From contig NZ_NIJF01000083.1 of assembly GCF_003316765.1 (NCBI RefSeq), positions 62,001-126,000 on the forward strand: 64,000 nt of DNA, read 5' to 3'. Every line of letters starts with the position of its first letter. Position 1 is the first letter of the stretch. Source of the stretch: Bacillus sp. P14.5. Its GTDB lineage: Bacteria > Bacillota > Bacilli > Bacillales > Bacillaceae_B. The notes beneath the pieces were generated by a model. It did not search any database. It was not told the origin of the DNA and worked only from the letters and a program-made list of their open reading frames with translations. Position numbers and translations under genes: made by a program. Shown here piece by piece: positions 18,359 through 28,283 of this stretch.

Positions 18359-19222
18359 TTAATAAAATGCCATATTCTTATTCTTGCCTTTGAGGATCTG
18401 AAATACTCCATAAGCAGCCAGACCGATTGCAACCAAGCCAAGCATCCACTGGCCAAAAGGCTGCTGGGCAATTTCAGATAGTGCCGCATCCAGTCCTTTC
18501 GCATTGTCAGGATTTGTTGTAATGGCGGTTTGGATCAAGAAATAGCCTGTCATACAGAAAACCACACCTCTTGCCATTAATCCCGCTTTTCCTGTTTTCT
18601 TTCCGAGCTCGTATTCTTTTTTATCCATTTTGCTTCTTTGGAAAGATTCAGTGAACTTTTCGCTGTATCCTTTATAAATTTCATATAGTCCATATCCAAT
18701 GACTGCCGCACCTGCTGCACCGACTAACCATTGACCGAATGGCTGAGAAAGAATCTGGGCAGTGACCGTCTGCTTGCTTCCTCCGCTTCCTCCGCTGCTT
18801 CCCGCATTGGTTGCAAGTTGAAATGCTCTATAAGCCAAACCTGCATAAACAATTGCACTAAAGATAAAACCGATTCTGATTATTATTCCTTTTGCATCGT
18901 GTCCCTTGTTTTGGGGATCAGTAATGGCTTCAACGATCTTCCAAATTACATAACCCGCGAGTCCGATGGCCAGAATCCATAATATGATTTCGCCAAATGG
19001 TTTACTCGCAATAGAAGCAAGAGCTCCTTGTGTCCCGGTTGTTTCACCTCCAACCCCGATGGCGGCCATAAATGCCAGCACACCAATCAAAACATATACA
19101 CTTCCTTTTGCGATGTAACCTGCGCGGCCAAGACCCTTGACCCATGGCTTGGCCTCATGAGCTCCTTTCTTGGCCTGATGCGCACCTTTTTTGGCATGTC
19201 CTTTTGCCGTTTCAGTATTCAT
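18359..19222 (-). CDS. DUF1206 multi-pass membrane protein
   Basis: 287 residues built of three repeats, each with two membrane helices and the signature 'G.GR.GY.AKG.VY..IG' ('LGRAGYIAKGSVYVLIGVLA', 'IIIRIGFIFSAIVYAGLAYR', 'KAGLMARGVVFCMTGYFLI') and an 'QPFG.W' or 'KPFGE' turn. The N-terminus is hydrophilic with repeated 'HAKKGAHQAKKGAHEAK'. DUF1206 function is unknown. GAGGAGCAGG precedes the ATG. It stands alone with its own terminator. Confidence 0.88.
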   Translation of the reverse strand: MNTETAKGHAKKGAHQAKKGAHEAKPWVKGLGRAGYIAKGSVYVLIGVLAFMAAIGVGGETTGTQGALASIASKPFGEIILWILAIGLAGYVIWKIVEAITDPQNKGHDAKGIIIRIGFIFSAIVYAGLAYRAFQLATNAGSSGGSGGSKQTVTAQILSQPFGQWLVGAAGAAVIGYGLYEIYKGYSEKFTESFQRSKMDKKEYELGKKTGKAGLMARGVVFCMTGYFLIQTAITTNPDNAKGLDAALSEIAQQPFGQWMLGLVAIGLAAYGVFQILKGKNKNMAFY

Positions 19223-19459
19223 ATACCTGCTCCTCTCGCTTTCTCTTATTTCTATGCTTCTATTTTTGGATTCCCGAATATAGGGTAATGAAAACTTCTC
19301 TTTGCTCCGGTATTATAGTTTTAGAGAGAAAAGTAAATACTAATTGAGGAAATCTATTCTTTAAAGAGGAAAAATTTCCGACTATTTCCCCGGAAAGCGC
19401 AGAATGCGACAAGAATTGACCCCTCTGGGATATTATGTATATAAAAAGGGAGAATAACA

Positions 19460-19987
19460 GTGAATAAAGCGATTTTCTTAGACCGGGATGGAGTAATAAA
19501 TGAAGTTTTGTCGAAAAGAGTGAAGTTCGTCAATGGATTATCTGATATTTTTTATCTGGAAAAGGTACCTGAAGCAGTTGCGATTCTTAACGGCGCCGGC
19601 TACAAAATTTTTGTGGTTACCAATCAAGGTGGAGTCGGACTGGGTTACCTTTCTTCTTCGAGGTTGGATGAAATTCATAACAAAATGAAGCAAGACATAG
19701 AAAAGCATGGAGGAATTATTGAAGAGTTTTCAAGCTGTGTACATAAACCATATGAAGGCTGTTTATGCAGAAAGCCTGAAGCCGGGATGCTGCTTGATCT
19801 TGCGGAAAAACACGAAATTGATTTATTACAAAGCTATATGATAGGTGACCGGGAACCGGATATTGAAGCTGGCCAAAAAGCAGGCTGTTTGACCATCCTG
19901 ATAGCAAAAGATGATTCGAAAAAAATCGCAGATTACAGCTTCCCCTCCCTCTATCAGGCAGCTAAATGGATTGCCGCAAAAATTTGA
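19460..19987 (+). CDS. HAD-family D,D-heptose 1,7-bisphosphate phosphatase-like enzyme
   Basis: 175 residues. Histidinol-phosphatase/GmhB type HAD: nucleophile motif 'IFLDRDGVINE' (residues 4-14), motif II 'VVTNQGGVGLG', zinc loop 'CVHKPYEGCLCRKPE' with C-x-H...C-x-C, and motif IV 'MIGDREPDIEAGQKAG'. GmhB removes a phosphate from heptose or related sugar bisphosphates; in Gram-positives the in vivo substrate is unclear. GTG start with AAGGGAG 6-7 bases upstream. No sugar-nucleotide genes next to it. Confidence 0.85.
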   Translation: MNKAIFLDRDGVINEVLSKRVKFVNGLSDIFYLEKVPEAVAILNGAGYKIFVVTNQGGVGLGYLSSSRLDEIHNKMKQDIEKHGGIIEEFSSCVHKPYEGCLCRKPEAGMLLDLAEKHEIDLLQSYMIGDREPDIEAGQKAGCLTILIAKDDSKKIADYSFPSLYQAAKWIAAKI

Positions 19988-20210
19988 GTTTTGCGGTTTT
20001 CAGGCACTATTGGTAATTGGTTTAAGGATACTAAGGATCACAGTTTATCCCCCTCTTAATTCTCACGCAGTTGATTGTTTTGCATGAACGAATATACCTT
20101 TCTCTGAAAAGAGACTTCTCCCCCATATTAATATTTGAATCTATTAACCTATAAAAGTAAACTGAATAAGTGATGAAATGTTCTTTATTCTTAGATGAAG
20201 GAGCAGGAAA

Positions 20211-22412
20211 ATGAAGTTTATTTCTAAAAATGTCACCAAGCTATATAGATTATATTTGGCTTTATGGGTACTTATTGCAATCGGACTCGGATATTTCGCT
20301 GCAGGGCTTCCCGGAATCCTTGGCGGTGACGGATTCCGTACGGAGGGTGAGTTTGAAAGGGTCAACGAAATACTTTCTGAAGACTTTGACTTCCCTGAGA
20401 ACACTCTTCTTCTGCTTTTCCAACAAGAAAACAAAAGCGAAAATGAGTTTGAAAGCGGTATTCAATCCGTACTGAGTGAAATTAATGAGTCTGTCAGTGT
20501 CTCTGGAATCCAGTCCCCGCTTGAAGATGAATCATTAAGAGATGGGGGGACGGCTTATGCAGCCATTACCTTCCATCAACCCAGCATCGAGGCTGAGATC
20601 AAGAGCATTCAAGAAACAATAGGAGATGAAGAGAATGTAGTATTGACAGGTGGTCCTGTCATTTCTGCTGATATCAATAAAGCCAGTCAGGATGACTTGA
20701 AACGTGCTGAACTTATAGGTCTTCCTGTTGCTCTTCTGGTGCTTCTTTTTGCTTTCGGCAGCATCATTGCTTCCATTGTTCCAATCATCATTGGAGCCGT
20801 TACTGTCATATCTTCTTTCGGAATATTGACGCTGCTTGGCGAAAATGTGGAGTTGTCTGTTTTTCTACTTAATGTCGTTCCAATGATCGGCCTTGCGCTT
20901 AGTATCGATTTCGCTCTCCTATTCATCAATCGGTACAGAGAAGAGCTGATGGAGTCTGATAAGTTGACAGCCATTAAGACGACCATACAGACAGCGGGAA
21001 GATCCATCATCTTTTCCGCCGTCTGTGTATTCATCGGATTGGCGGCCATGAGCGTGATTGAGATTGATCTCTTCCAGACCATTGCGATTGGCGGGATGGT
21101 TGTTGTATCCATCGCTGTCATCTCTTCCCTGACGCTGCTTCCAGCTGTTTTGATAATTTTAGGGCCTGCTATTAATAAATGGATGGTGATCAAGCGAAAA
21201 GAGGATGCATCGAAAGGCTGGCGTGCCTTCGCCCGTTTTGTGATGAAAAAACCATTGTTGATTTCACTCTCAGCCCTGGGTATTTTAATCATAGGGATCC
21301 TGCCTATAGGAAATATGAACCTTTCCATACCGGATATCGACTCTCTTCCGGAAAGCTATGAGTCCCGCCAGGCCATTGAAACCATACAGGATACATTCAA
21401 TACGGATGAAGGCAGCCAGGTGTACGTCATTGCTGAACGTTCCGGCGGCTGGACCAGTGAAGAAGGATTAGAGGAAATAGACAGATTGCTGTCCGAGCTT
21501 GGTGAAGATAAAATTGTGGATTCAGTCACATCCATATACACTGAAAGCGGTATCGATTCACCTCAAGCATTATTCGGAGCTCTTCAGGTGCCTGAGACCC
21601 GGTCTTCATTGGAACCTGTACTCGATTCTCTTATTAAAGATGATAAACTCCTGATTCCCATTACTCTGTCAGAGCAAGAGTCTTCCGAGGAGGCCAAAGA
21701 ATGGATCAGAGACTGGTCTTCAAGGGATTGGGATTATTCCCTTTCTTTTGGCGGAGAAGTGAAATTCAACCAGGAAATCTTTGATGAAATTTATGACAAA
21801 GTGGCTTTGAGCATTGGGATCATTTTAATTTCAACCTATTTCATTCTGATGATTGCTTTCCAGTCTATCATCATTCCGTTGAAAGCCATTCTGATGAATG
21901 TGATCGGTTTGACGTCTACGTTTGGTATACTTGTATGGCTGTTCCAAGGAGGACATTTCGGGCTTCAAGCTTCTGATATCGCACTTGTCCTGCCCGTCCT
22001 GGTCTTCAGTCTCGTCTTCGGACTGAGCATGGACTATGAAGTCTTCCTTATTTCCAGGATTCATGAAATCTACCTTCAGACTGGTGATAATACCCACGCA
22101 ACCATCGAGGGACTGACTTCGACAAGCAAGATTATCACTTCGGCCGCCTTGATCATGATGGTTATTACCGGTGCATTTGCTTTTACGGGTGTGATGCCTG
22201 TCAAACAAATCGGCGTCGGAATCGCCATTGCGATTTTCATAGATGCGACGATCATAAGGATGCTCCTAGTCCCTTCCCTTATGAAGCTACTTGGAGATTG
22301 GAACTGGTATATCCCATTTTCAAAGAAAATAAAAAAGCAGGAAAAAGTGAAGATTTTTCTGCTTAATGAGGATGCTAGTACAGAGGAATTTTCTGTACTG
22401 GCTTTTTTTTAA
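20211..22412 (+). CDS. MMPL/RND-family transporter (YdfJ-like)
   Basis: 733 residues as read. Two repeats, each an extracellular domain after the first helix plus five or six membrane helices. MMPL signatures: 'IGLALSIDFALLFINRYREE' (about 226-245) and 'VFGLSMDYEVFLISRIHE' (about 602-619), with the Asp pairs that carry protons. It likely exports lipids or hydrophobic compounds. The terminator hairpin (22374-22410) lies inside the last ~13 codons, which is abnormal; adding one A to A5 at 22342-22346 gives '...KKQEKSEDFSA' and a stop at 22364-22366, just before the hairpin. I think that is the true end. Confidence 0.9.
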   Translation: MKFISKNVTKLYRLYLALWVLIAIGLGYFAAGLPGILGGDGFRTEGEFERVNEILSEDFDFPENTLLLLFQQENKSENEFESGIQSVLSEINESVSVSGIQSPLEDESLRDGGTAYAAITFHQPSIEAEIKSIQETIGDEENVVLTGGPVISADINKASQDDLKRAELIGLPVALLVLLFAFGSIIASIVPIIIGAVTVISSFGILTLLGENVELSVFLLNVVPMIGLALSIDFALLFINRYREELMESDKLTAIKTTIQTAGRSIIFSAVCVFIGLAAMSVIEIDLFQTIAIGGMVVVSIAVISSLTLLPAVLIILGPAINKWMVIKRKEDASKGWRAFARFVMKKPLLISLSALGILIIGILPIGNMNLSIPDIDSLPESYESRQAIETIQDTFNTDEGSQVYVIAERSGGWTSEEGLEEIDRLLSELGEDKIVDSVTSIYTESGIDSPQALFGALQVPETRSSLEPVLDSLIKDDKLLIPITLSEQESSEEAKEWIRDWSSRDWDYSLSFGGEVKFNQEIFDEIYDKVALSIGIILISTYFILMIAFQSIIIPLKAILMNVIGLTSTFGILVWLFQGGHFGLQASDIALVLPVLVFSLVFGLSMDYEVFLISRIHEIYLQTGDNTHATIEGLTSTSKIITSAALIMMVITGAFAFTGVMPVKQIGVGIAIAIFIDATIIRMLLVPSLMKLLGDWNWYIPFSKKIKKQEKVKIFLLNEDASTEEFSVLAFF
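22374..22410 (+). terminator. Terminator of the MMPL gene
   Basis: GCTAGTACAG / CTGTACTGGC stem followed by T8. Confidence 0.85.
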
Positions 22413-22604
22413 GGCTCTTTTCGTAAACTTTGTTGCTATTTAATATGTAATTCGGAAAATAATGCCGGAATTCCCCCGAAATATCCTGGTAAGCAAGAAA
22501 GAAAAGAGCTACACCCTCCGTTTATAGAGAAAACCTTCGTATCCGGGGAAAAATCCGGCTCTTGGGATTTTTCCGAAAGCAACAATCAATGCGAAAACAG
22601 CCTT
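22412..22604 (+). repeat. MITE-like repeat family A, copy 4 (best preserved)
   Basis: About 190 bases with matching inverted ends (AAGGCTCTTTTCGTAAACTT... and ...CAATGCGAAAACAGCCTT), an internal GGGGAAAAATCCGGCTC/TTGGGATTTTTCC palindrome and the GCAAGAAAGAAAAGAGCT core. No coding capacity. The rest of the gap to 22894 shows no gene I can support. Confidence 0.75.
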
Positions 22605-22894
22605 TTTTATTGAAATTAGAGCAAAATCATGAAACACATCCCCTTCTATGGTAAGGTAGCATGTAGAATGGCCTTGCAGAGCGGGTAGTAGTGGCAGACA
22701 CTTTAAACTATCATATTATTTATGAGAAGTCTTATCCGTTCTTGAATAACCAAACTTTAGAGCAGAGAGTGGCGGGCATGGCTGACAATCCAGTTATCCT
22801 GTCCCCCTGCAGTTTTCTGCAATGCATTTCTACTGCACACAGTTGTGTGAGCTTTTATAATGAAATTATTATCGATGGATAAGGAGGCTGGCAG

Positions 22895-24807
22895 ATGAAG
22901 AAAGCCGAATTTTATAACATGATTAAAGCTTCATATCCATTTGACCACTTATCGGATGAGCAGTTGGAGCACTTGGTATCAGATGCGCAATTCCAAAAGT
23001 TTGCTAAAAATGAATTTATTTTTCATGAAAAGGAATCACAAGAAGAACTTGATGTCTATTTTTTAATGTCAGGAACAGCCAAAAATGTTCTGCACAGACC
23101 TTCAGGCAAGCAGGTATCGCTGCGTTATTATTATCCCGGGGACCTTGTCGGCCTGATGATCCTTTGGACAAGCGGCGACATGAGCTTTTCTGTGCAGGCT
23201 ATAGAAGAATGCACACTCTTTCGTTTTAACAAAAAAGTTTTCTTCGATATGCTCACCAATAACAAAGAGTTTTCTCAAATCATTTTTGAAAGTGTTGGAA
23301 ACCGGATGAAAACTCTATATGACGAGATTAAATATAAGGAATCTCAGGAAGAATCAGCTGATCTGTCCCTGTTCAGGACAAAAGTCAATATTTTAATGGA
23401 GACACCCGTAATCCTTCCGAAGACCTCTACGATGGAAAAAGCAGCTGAAAAGATGCTGAACGAGGAATCTGAAGCTATCGTCATCTGTGATGAAGAGGGA
23501 GCATTAAAAGGACTTGTAACCCAAACTGAAATTCTCCGCTACTTGACCAGCCCACGGGAAGCTCCATATGTAGACGAGTGGATGAATAAGAAGCCTTATT
23601 GGGTGCGGGATGAAGCTTTTGCCTACGAAGCCCTTTCCTTTTTTAAATATGAAGGGGCCAAATATGTTCCAGTACTCCGGAATGGCATTGTAGTAGGTTT
23701 GCTGACAGGGTTGTCTTTTGTCAATATTCATGATTCCAGCTACCTGGATCTCTCCTACAGTATCCAGTCGGCTTCTAGTACGGAAGACCTTGTTCCCTTA
23801 TCGCCGATCGAAAACACGACATTCACTTCCTTCATCAGCGGTCTTCTCCTGCAGGACAGTTTTGCTTATAATGTCAGTGAAGTCCTGACGAATTACAATG
23901 ACCGGCTGTACCGCAAAGTCATCCTTCTGTCAGAAGCGGAAATGGCAGCGGAAGGATTCGGCTCCCCCCTGTCAACTATTGTTTTATTGTGATGGGCAGC
24001 CAGGGACGTGGCGAACAGTCCTTTAATACTGACCAGGACAATGGGATAATCCTTGCAGATTATGATCATCTCGCCAATCCAAAAGCAGTGGAAAATTATT
24101 TTGAACGATTCACACAAAAGATCAATACAAAACTTGCTCTATGCGGATTTCACGAATGTACAGGGGGAATCATGGCCAAAGAGCTAAAATGGCGCAAATC
24201 ATTCAGCCAGTGGCAGGCTGCGATTAATGACTGGCTTTATGAAATAGACGCAGAAGAAGTACAAAGCTTTACAATGTTTTACGACTTCAGGCCGATTTTC
24301 GGTGACTACAGCCTTGCTGAAGATACCCGTTCCTATATAGCAAAAAAAGCGCAGAAATCCCTGAATCTTCAGCAGCTGCTGAGAAAGGATGCTATCCGCT
24401 TCCGTATACCGATCAATGCCTTGGGACGGATCAACCTCAAAGGAAGAAACAAACGTTTTAATATTAAAAAAGCAGGGCTGATGCAAATCGTGAATATGGT
24501 TCGAATTCATTCCATCAAACACGGCATTAAGGAAGTCAATACCGTTCAGCGCCTTGATGCATTGAAGGAAATGAAGGTCTTTCACCCGCGAGATGCGGAA
24601 AATGCGAAAACAGCCCTTCATTATCTGCTCTACTATCGTTTGAACCAGAACCTTTCGGAACTGGCTGAAAACCACGAGCTGACAAACGAGTTAGAAGTTG
24701 AACAGCTTACTAAAGAAGATAAACGAAAACTAAGAGAAGCACTTCAAATCGCCAATCGAATGCAGCAAGTCATGGAGATCAGCTTCAATCGCAACCGGGT
24801 GGTTTAA
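22895..24807 (+). CDS. cNMP-binding/CBS/DUF294 nucleotidyltransferase-like protein, frameshifted at 23964-23969
   Basis: About 637 residues when joined. Domain order: cyclic-nucleotide-binding-like domain (about 15-140, 'YYPGDLVGLMI'), a CBS pair (about 165-280, 'LKGLVTQTEILRYL', 'AKYVPVLRNGIVVGLLTG'), then DUF294 with nucleotidyltransferase signature 'MGSQGRGEQSFNTDQDNGII' and the C-terminal DUF294 helical domain. Proteins of this kind sense adenine nucleotides and may (de)uridylylate or adenylylate an unknown target. The break is C6 at 23964-23969; C7 restores 'GFGSPPVNYCFIVMGS'. AAGGAGG before the ATG. Stop and next start are 3 bases apart. Confidence 0.85.
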
Positions 24808-24810
24808 CAT

Positions 24811-25548
24811 ATGAGTGATGCAAAATTTAATGTGGGATATCGAATAATCAAATACTATCTTTGGCATAGATATCTTTTTAAGAAACAAGTAGAAAAAGAA
24901 AAGAAGAATCCTTCTTATCAAAAGTTGAAGCGGATGCTGAAGGAATTTGAGCAAGAAAAACCGCTACTGCAGCAGCAAAAACTGCCGAACTGCACCTTTA
25001 CCATCTTCGACCTCGAGACCACAGGATTTTTCCCTGAAATCGGGGACGAGATTGTCTCCATTGGAGCAGTCAAAATGCAGGGAGAAAAGCTTCTTGAGCA
25101 AAAAACATTTTATGAAGTCATTAATCCTCTGCAAACCGTTTCCGCAGAAACCAAACAGTTTACCGGTTTAAAGCGTAAAGACTTTATCAAAGCGAAAACA
25201 CTCCCTGTGGGGTTAAAAGAGTTCTTGGACTTCTGTAAAGGCACCATTCTTGTAGCACATCCTGCCTCTTTCGATATCAATTTTCTGCAAAAAAGAATCG
25301 GAAAATGGGATCTTCCGGCATTTGATCCCGAATTCATCGACTCTTATGCTCTTGCCAAAGAGCTTCTGGGTGTAGAGGAATGCTATTTAGATGATTTAGT
25401 AAAGAGGTTTCATATCAACAAGCGAGCCCGCCATCATGCTTTGAATGATGCCATCATGACAGCGGAGATTTTTCAGAAGCTGCTAAAGTTATGTAAAGAG
25501 AAAAAAATTGATACGATTAAAGATCTGCATGAAGTTGCAGGAATTTAA
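24811..25548 (+). CDS. DnaQ-like 3'-5' exonuclease (Pol III epsilon family)
   Basis: 245 residues. After ~50 basic residues come the DEDDh motifs: ExoI 'TIFDLETTGFFPEIGDEIVS' (Asp, Glu), ExoII 'LVAHPASFDINFL' (Asp) and ExoIII 'HHALNDAIMTAEIF' (His, Asp). It follows the DUF294 gene after three bases with no separate promoter, an association I know from many bacteria, which suggests that the CBS/DUF294 protein regulates or cooperates with the nuclease. The Lys-rich N-terminus could bind nucleic acid. A perfect terminator follows. Confidence 0.88.
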   Translation: MSDAKFNVGYRIIKYYLWHRYLFKKQVEKEKKNPSYQKLKRMLKEFEQEKPLLQQQKLPNCTFTIFDLETTGFFPEIGDEIVSIGAVKMQGEKLLEQKTFYEVINPLQTVSAETKQFTGLKRKDFIKAKTLPVGLKEFLDFCKGTILVAHPASFDINFLQKRIGKWDLPAFDPEFIDSYALAKELLGVEECYLDDLVKRFHINKRARHHALNDAIMTAEIFQKLLKLCKEKKIDTIKDLHEVAGI

Positions 25549-25576
25549 AAAGCAGAGACAGCTGTCTCTGCTTTTA
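25547..25576. terminator. Terminator after the exonuclease gene
   Basis: Perfect palindrome AAAAGCAGAGACAG / CTGTCTCTGCTTTT. Confidence 0.85.
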
Positions 25577-25661
25577 TTATACTATTGGATATTCCAAGTA
25601 CTTGGGGCTCTTTCTGAACAGGGAGAGCAGCTTTTGGCTATTTTGCTTAGATAGATATTTC

Positions 25662-26423
25662 TTACCTGCCGAGCCAGCCGCCATCCACAGCAAGCAGGTG
25701 TCCATGAATATATTTGGATGCCTCAGAAGCCAGAAAGACCGCTGTTCCTTTAAAGTCTTCCGGTTTTCCCCATCTTTCTGCCGGGATTCTGTCCAGTATC
25801 TGTTTACTGCGGACGGGATCGTCTATAAGTGCCGTGTTCATATCTGTTGCGATATAGCCGGGAACTATGGCGTTAACATTCACACCAGCCTTTGCCCATT
25901 CATTTGAAAGTGCTTTTGTCAGTTGAGCCACCCCGCCTTTTGCTGCTGCATACGCTGGAACTGTGTATCCTCCTTGATAAGAAAGTAAGGAAGCGAGATT
26001 GATAATTTTCCCTTCTCCCTTGGGTACCATATAGCGTCCAGCTTCCTGACATAACAGCCATACCATTTTCAAATTAATCGAAAGAACATCATCCCAATCA
26101 GATTCAGAAAAGTCAACTGAAGGTGACCGGCGCTGTATGCCTGCATTATTTACCAAGATGTCTATCTTTCCAAAACCTGCGACTACTTTAGGAATCGCTT
26201 CCTTTACCTCCGTTTTCTTTTCAAGATCACAAGGGATTATGGTACATTTTCTGCCAAGCTTTTCAATTTCCTCTTTTACCTCTTTCATCTCAAGGTTGCG
26301 TTGAAGTAAAGCAATATCCGCTCCTGCCTCTGCCAGGGCGATGGCCATCGACTTGCCTATTCCACGTGTAGCACCAGTGATGGCTGCAACCTTTCCTGTT
26401 AAATCAAATAATTCCTTGCCCAT
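25662..26423 (-). CDS. kduD: SDR dehydrogenase, KduD-like (2-deoxy-D-gluconate 3-dehydrogenase type)
   Basis: 253 residues, classical SDR. Cofactor motif 'ITGATRGIGKSMA' (about 15-27), 'NNAGIQRR', active-site Ser in 'NLASLLSYQGG', Tyr and Lys in 'VPAYAAAKGG', and C-terminal 'YIHGHLLAVDGGW'. The 'AGIQRR', 'LSYQGG' and 'VDGGWLGR' pieces are typical of KduD, which reduces or oxidises ketodeoxyuronates from pectin/uronate breakdown. It is the last gene downstream of the TRAP transporter genes, so it probably acts on the imported sugar acid. The isomerase KduI is absent here. Confidence 0.82.
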   Translation of the reverse strand: MGKELFDLTGKVAAITGATRGIGKSMAIALAEAGADIALLQRNLEMKEVKEEIEKLGRKCTIIPCDLEKKTEVKEAIPKVVAGFGKIDILVNNAGIQRRSPSVDFSESDWDDVLSINLKMVWLLCQEAGRYMVPKGEGKIINLASLLSYQGGYTVPAYAAAKGGVAQLTKALSNEWAKAGVNVNAIVPGYIATDMNTALIDDPVRSKQILDRIPAERWGKPEDFKGTAVFLASEASKYIHGHLLAVDGGWLGR

Positions 26424-26456
26424 ATGTATCTCTCCCTTTCAAAAACTCATAATAAT

Positions 26457-27737
26457 TTACTCTATCAAATTAGGAATGAATGTAACCAGTTCAGGGAACA
26501 TCACAACCAGTACTAATACAAAGCAGAGCACAAGTACAAATGGAATCGCGCTTTTCATAGCATGATCCAGTTTTACTCCTGAAGCTGAACAAGCAACAAA
26601 CAGGCAAACTCCAACTGGAGGAGTTAGGGTTCCAATCGCAATATTGATGACGATCATAACACCAAACACAAGTGGATCCATTCCGGCTGCCAGGGCAATC
26701 GGCAATAGGATCGGAACAAACATAATCAACAGCGCAAGCCCTTCAATGAACATACCTCCAATAATAAAAATCAAATTGATTACCAATATTATGAAGAAGG
26801 GACTGTCTGAAACGCTTGTAATAAGATCACTTAAAATTTGCGGAAAATTGTGGCTGACTAGAATCCAGCTGAATAAAGAGGAAGCAGCTATGATCAACAG
26901 TACATTGCCGGAAGTAACAATAGCTTCCATAAAAATAGATGGCAATTCCCGGATCTTAATACTCTTATAAACCACCAAACCCAGAATCAATGTATAAACT
27001 ACAGCGATGACACTTGATTCAGTGGGTGTGAAAACTCCTGTTAGAATTCCTCCAACAATTATGATAGGAGCAAATAATGGCAAAATGGCTTTCTTGAAGC
27101 TGTCTGCAAAATATTTTATTGAAAAAGACTTTGCATTTCCAACTCCATACCCATATCTATTGCATATTACCCCTGAAACCACCATAAGTAATACCCCGAT
27201 TAACAAACCTGGAATAATTCCTCCCAAGAAAAGCTTCCCGACTGAGATACTGGCTATTCCCCCTAACACCACCATGGGAATACTTGGAGGAATAATGATT
27301 CCAATTGATCCGGAAGCGGCTTGTAATGCAGCTGCAAATCTTGCAGGATATCCCATCTTCACCATACTTGGTGTCATGACACTGCTGAGAGCGGCCGTAT
27401 CCGCAGGAGCCGACCCTGATATCCCTCCCATCATCATCCCGGAAGTGACACTCACATAACTCATTCCGCCTTTGGTCCATCCAATGATAGAGTCGGCAAA
27501 ATTAACGAGCCGTTGAGTTAATCCACTTTTGTCCATTATCACCCCGGTCAGCATAAAGAAGGGGATGGCCAATAATGTGAAGCTATTCATCGAAATGAAC
27601 ATCTTTTGTGGTATCACCAATAATGGTACGGTTCCTTCCCACAAAATGGTGACGATAGCAGCCACACCCAAAGAGATACCGACCGGCACTCCCACGATAA
27701 GCAGTAGAAAAAATGCTATGAACAATAATGCAATCAT
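26457..27737 (-). CDS. dctM: TRAP transporter large permease DctM
   Basis: 426 residues and about 12 membrane helices. The DctM family pattern is visible in 'GVPVGISLGVAAI', 'PFFMLTGVIMDKSG', 'GMMMGGISGSAPADTAALSS', 'GSIGIIIPPSIPMV' and 'VINIAIGTLTPPVGVCLFV'. It forms the Na+-driven translocation pore with DctQ, to whose gene it is coupled: its start overlaps the DctQ stop by 4 bases. Substrate is likely a hexuronate or keto acid, judged from the KduD-like neighbour. Confidence 0.92.
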   Translation of the reverse strand: MIALLFIAFFLLLIVGVPVGISLGVAAIVTILWEGTVPLLVIPQKMFISMNSFTLLAIPFFMLTGVIMDKSGLTQRLVNFADSIIGWTKGGMSYVSVTSGMMMGGISGSAPADTAALSSVMTPSMVKMGYPARFAAALQAASGSIGIIIPPSIPMVVLGGIASISVGKLFLGGIIPGLLIGVLLMVVSGVICNRYGYGVGNAKSFSIKYFADSFKKAILPLFAPIIIVGGILTGVFTPTESSVIAVVYTLILGLVVYKSIKIRELPSIFMEAIVTSGNVLLIIAASSLFSWILVSHNFPQILSDLITSVSDSPFFIILVINLIFIIGGMFIEGLALLIMFVPILLPIALAAGMDPLVFGVMIVINIAIGTLTPPVGVCLFVACSASGVKLDHAMKSAIPFVLVLCFVLVLVVMFPELVTFIPNLIE

Positions 27738-28225
27738 AGTCCCTCCTCCTTTCGTCCGTCTACTATCACTAATATAAGAAATACAATGGCTATCAGACTG
27801 GACAGCGGTATGATTGAATAAATGATTCCCAGATTAATAGGGAGTACAGACGCCATGCCAGAAATACTTACTAACATAAATTGATACCCCTGCCATAGTA
27901 ATACGGCAAAAAAGAAACCTGTAATTAAATGGACCAGTAATCGTAAAACTTTGGAGAATCTGCCTAACCGGTCTGCGATTACTGTGATCGCAATATGTTT
28001 CTGTTTATAAACACCCATCGTAATGCCCAGGAACATCAGCCAAACAAAAATATAACGGTCAAGTTCTTCTGCCCAAACCATACCGCTTGAAAACACAAAG
28101 CGAAGGACTACCTGTAAGAAAACAAGAGTTATTAGAACTGCCAAAAGAAGCAGTACAGAATAAATAACAAGCTTTTCAAGGATCTGGCCGAATCGGTTTA
28201 ACGTCCTCAAAAGATCCTCCTCCAT
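27734..28225 (-). CDS. dctQ: TRAP transporter small permease DctQ
   Basis: 163 residues and four membrane helices: 'VIYSVLLLLAVLITLVFLQV', 'WAEELDRYIFVWLMFLGITM' (the WAEE motif is typical of DctQ), a third and a fourth helix. Partner of DctM. GGAGG precedes the start. It follows the binding-protein gene after 58 bases that carry a hairpin, a usual arrangement to keep binding protein in excess of permease. Confidence 0.88.
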   Translation of the reverse strand: MEEDLLRTLNRFGQILEKLVIYSVLLLLAVLITLVFLQVVLRFVFSSGMVWAEELDRYIFVWLMFLGITMGVYKQKHIAITVIADRLGRFSKVLRLLVHLITGFFFAVLLWQGYQFMLVSISGMASVLPINLGIIYSIIPLSSLIAIVFLILVIVDGRKEEGL

Positions 28226-28240
28226 TCAAATATGTAATAG

Positions 28241-28270
28241 AAAGAGGCTAAAATTGCTTCCAGCCTCTTT
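28241..28270 (-). terminator. Intercistronic hairpin between dctP and dctQ
   Basis: AAAGAGGCT / AGCCTCTTT stem. Probably a partial terminator or RNA-stabilising 3' end that raises dctP over dctQM. Confidence 0.65.
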
Positions 28271-28283
28271 ATTAAAATTTCTG

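Noticed and set aside
22691-22882. 63-codon GTG-started frame before the cNMP/CBS gene
   Set aside because: No ribosome site and no family-like sequence; probably leader or chance.
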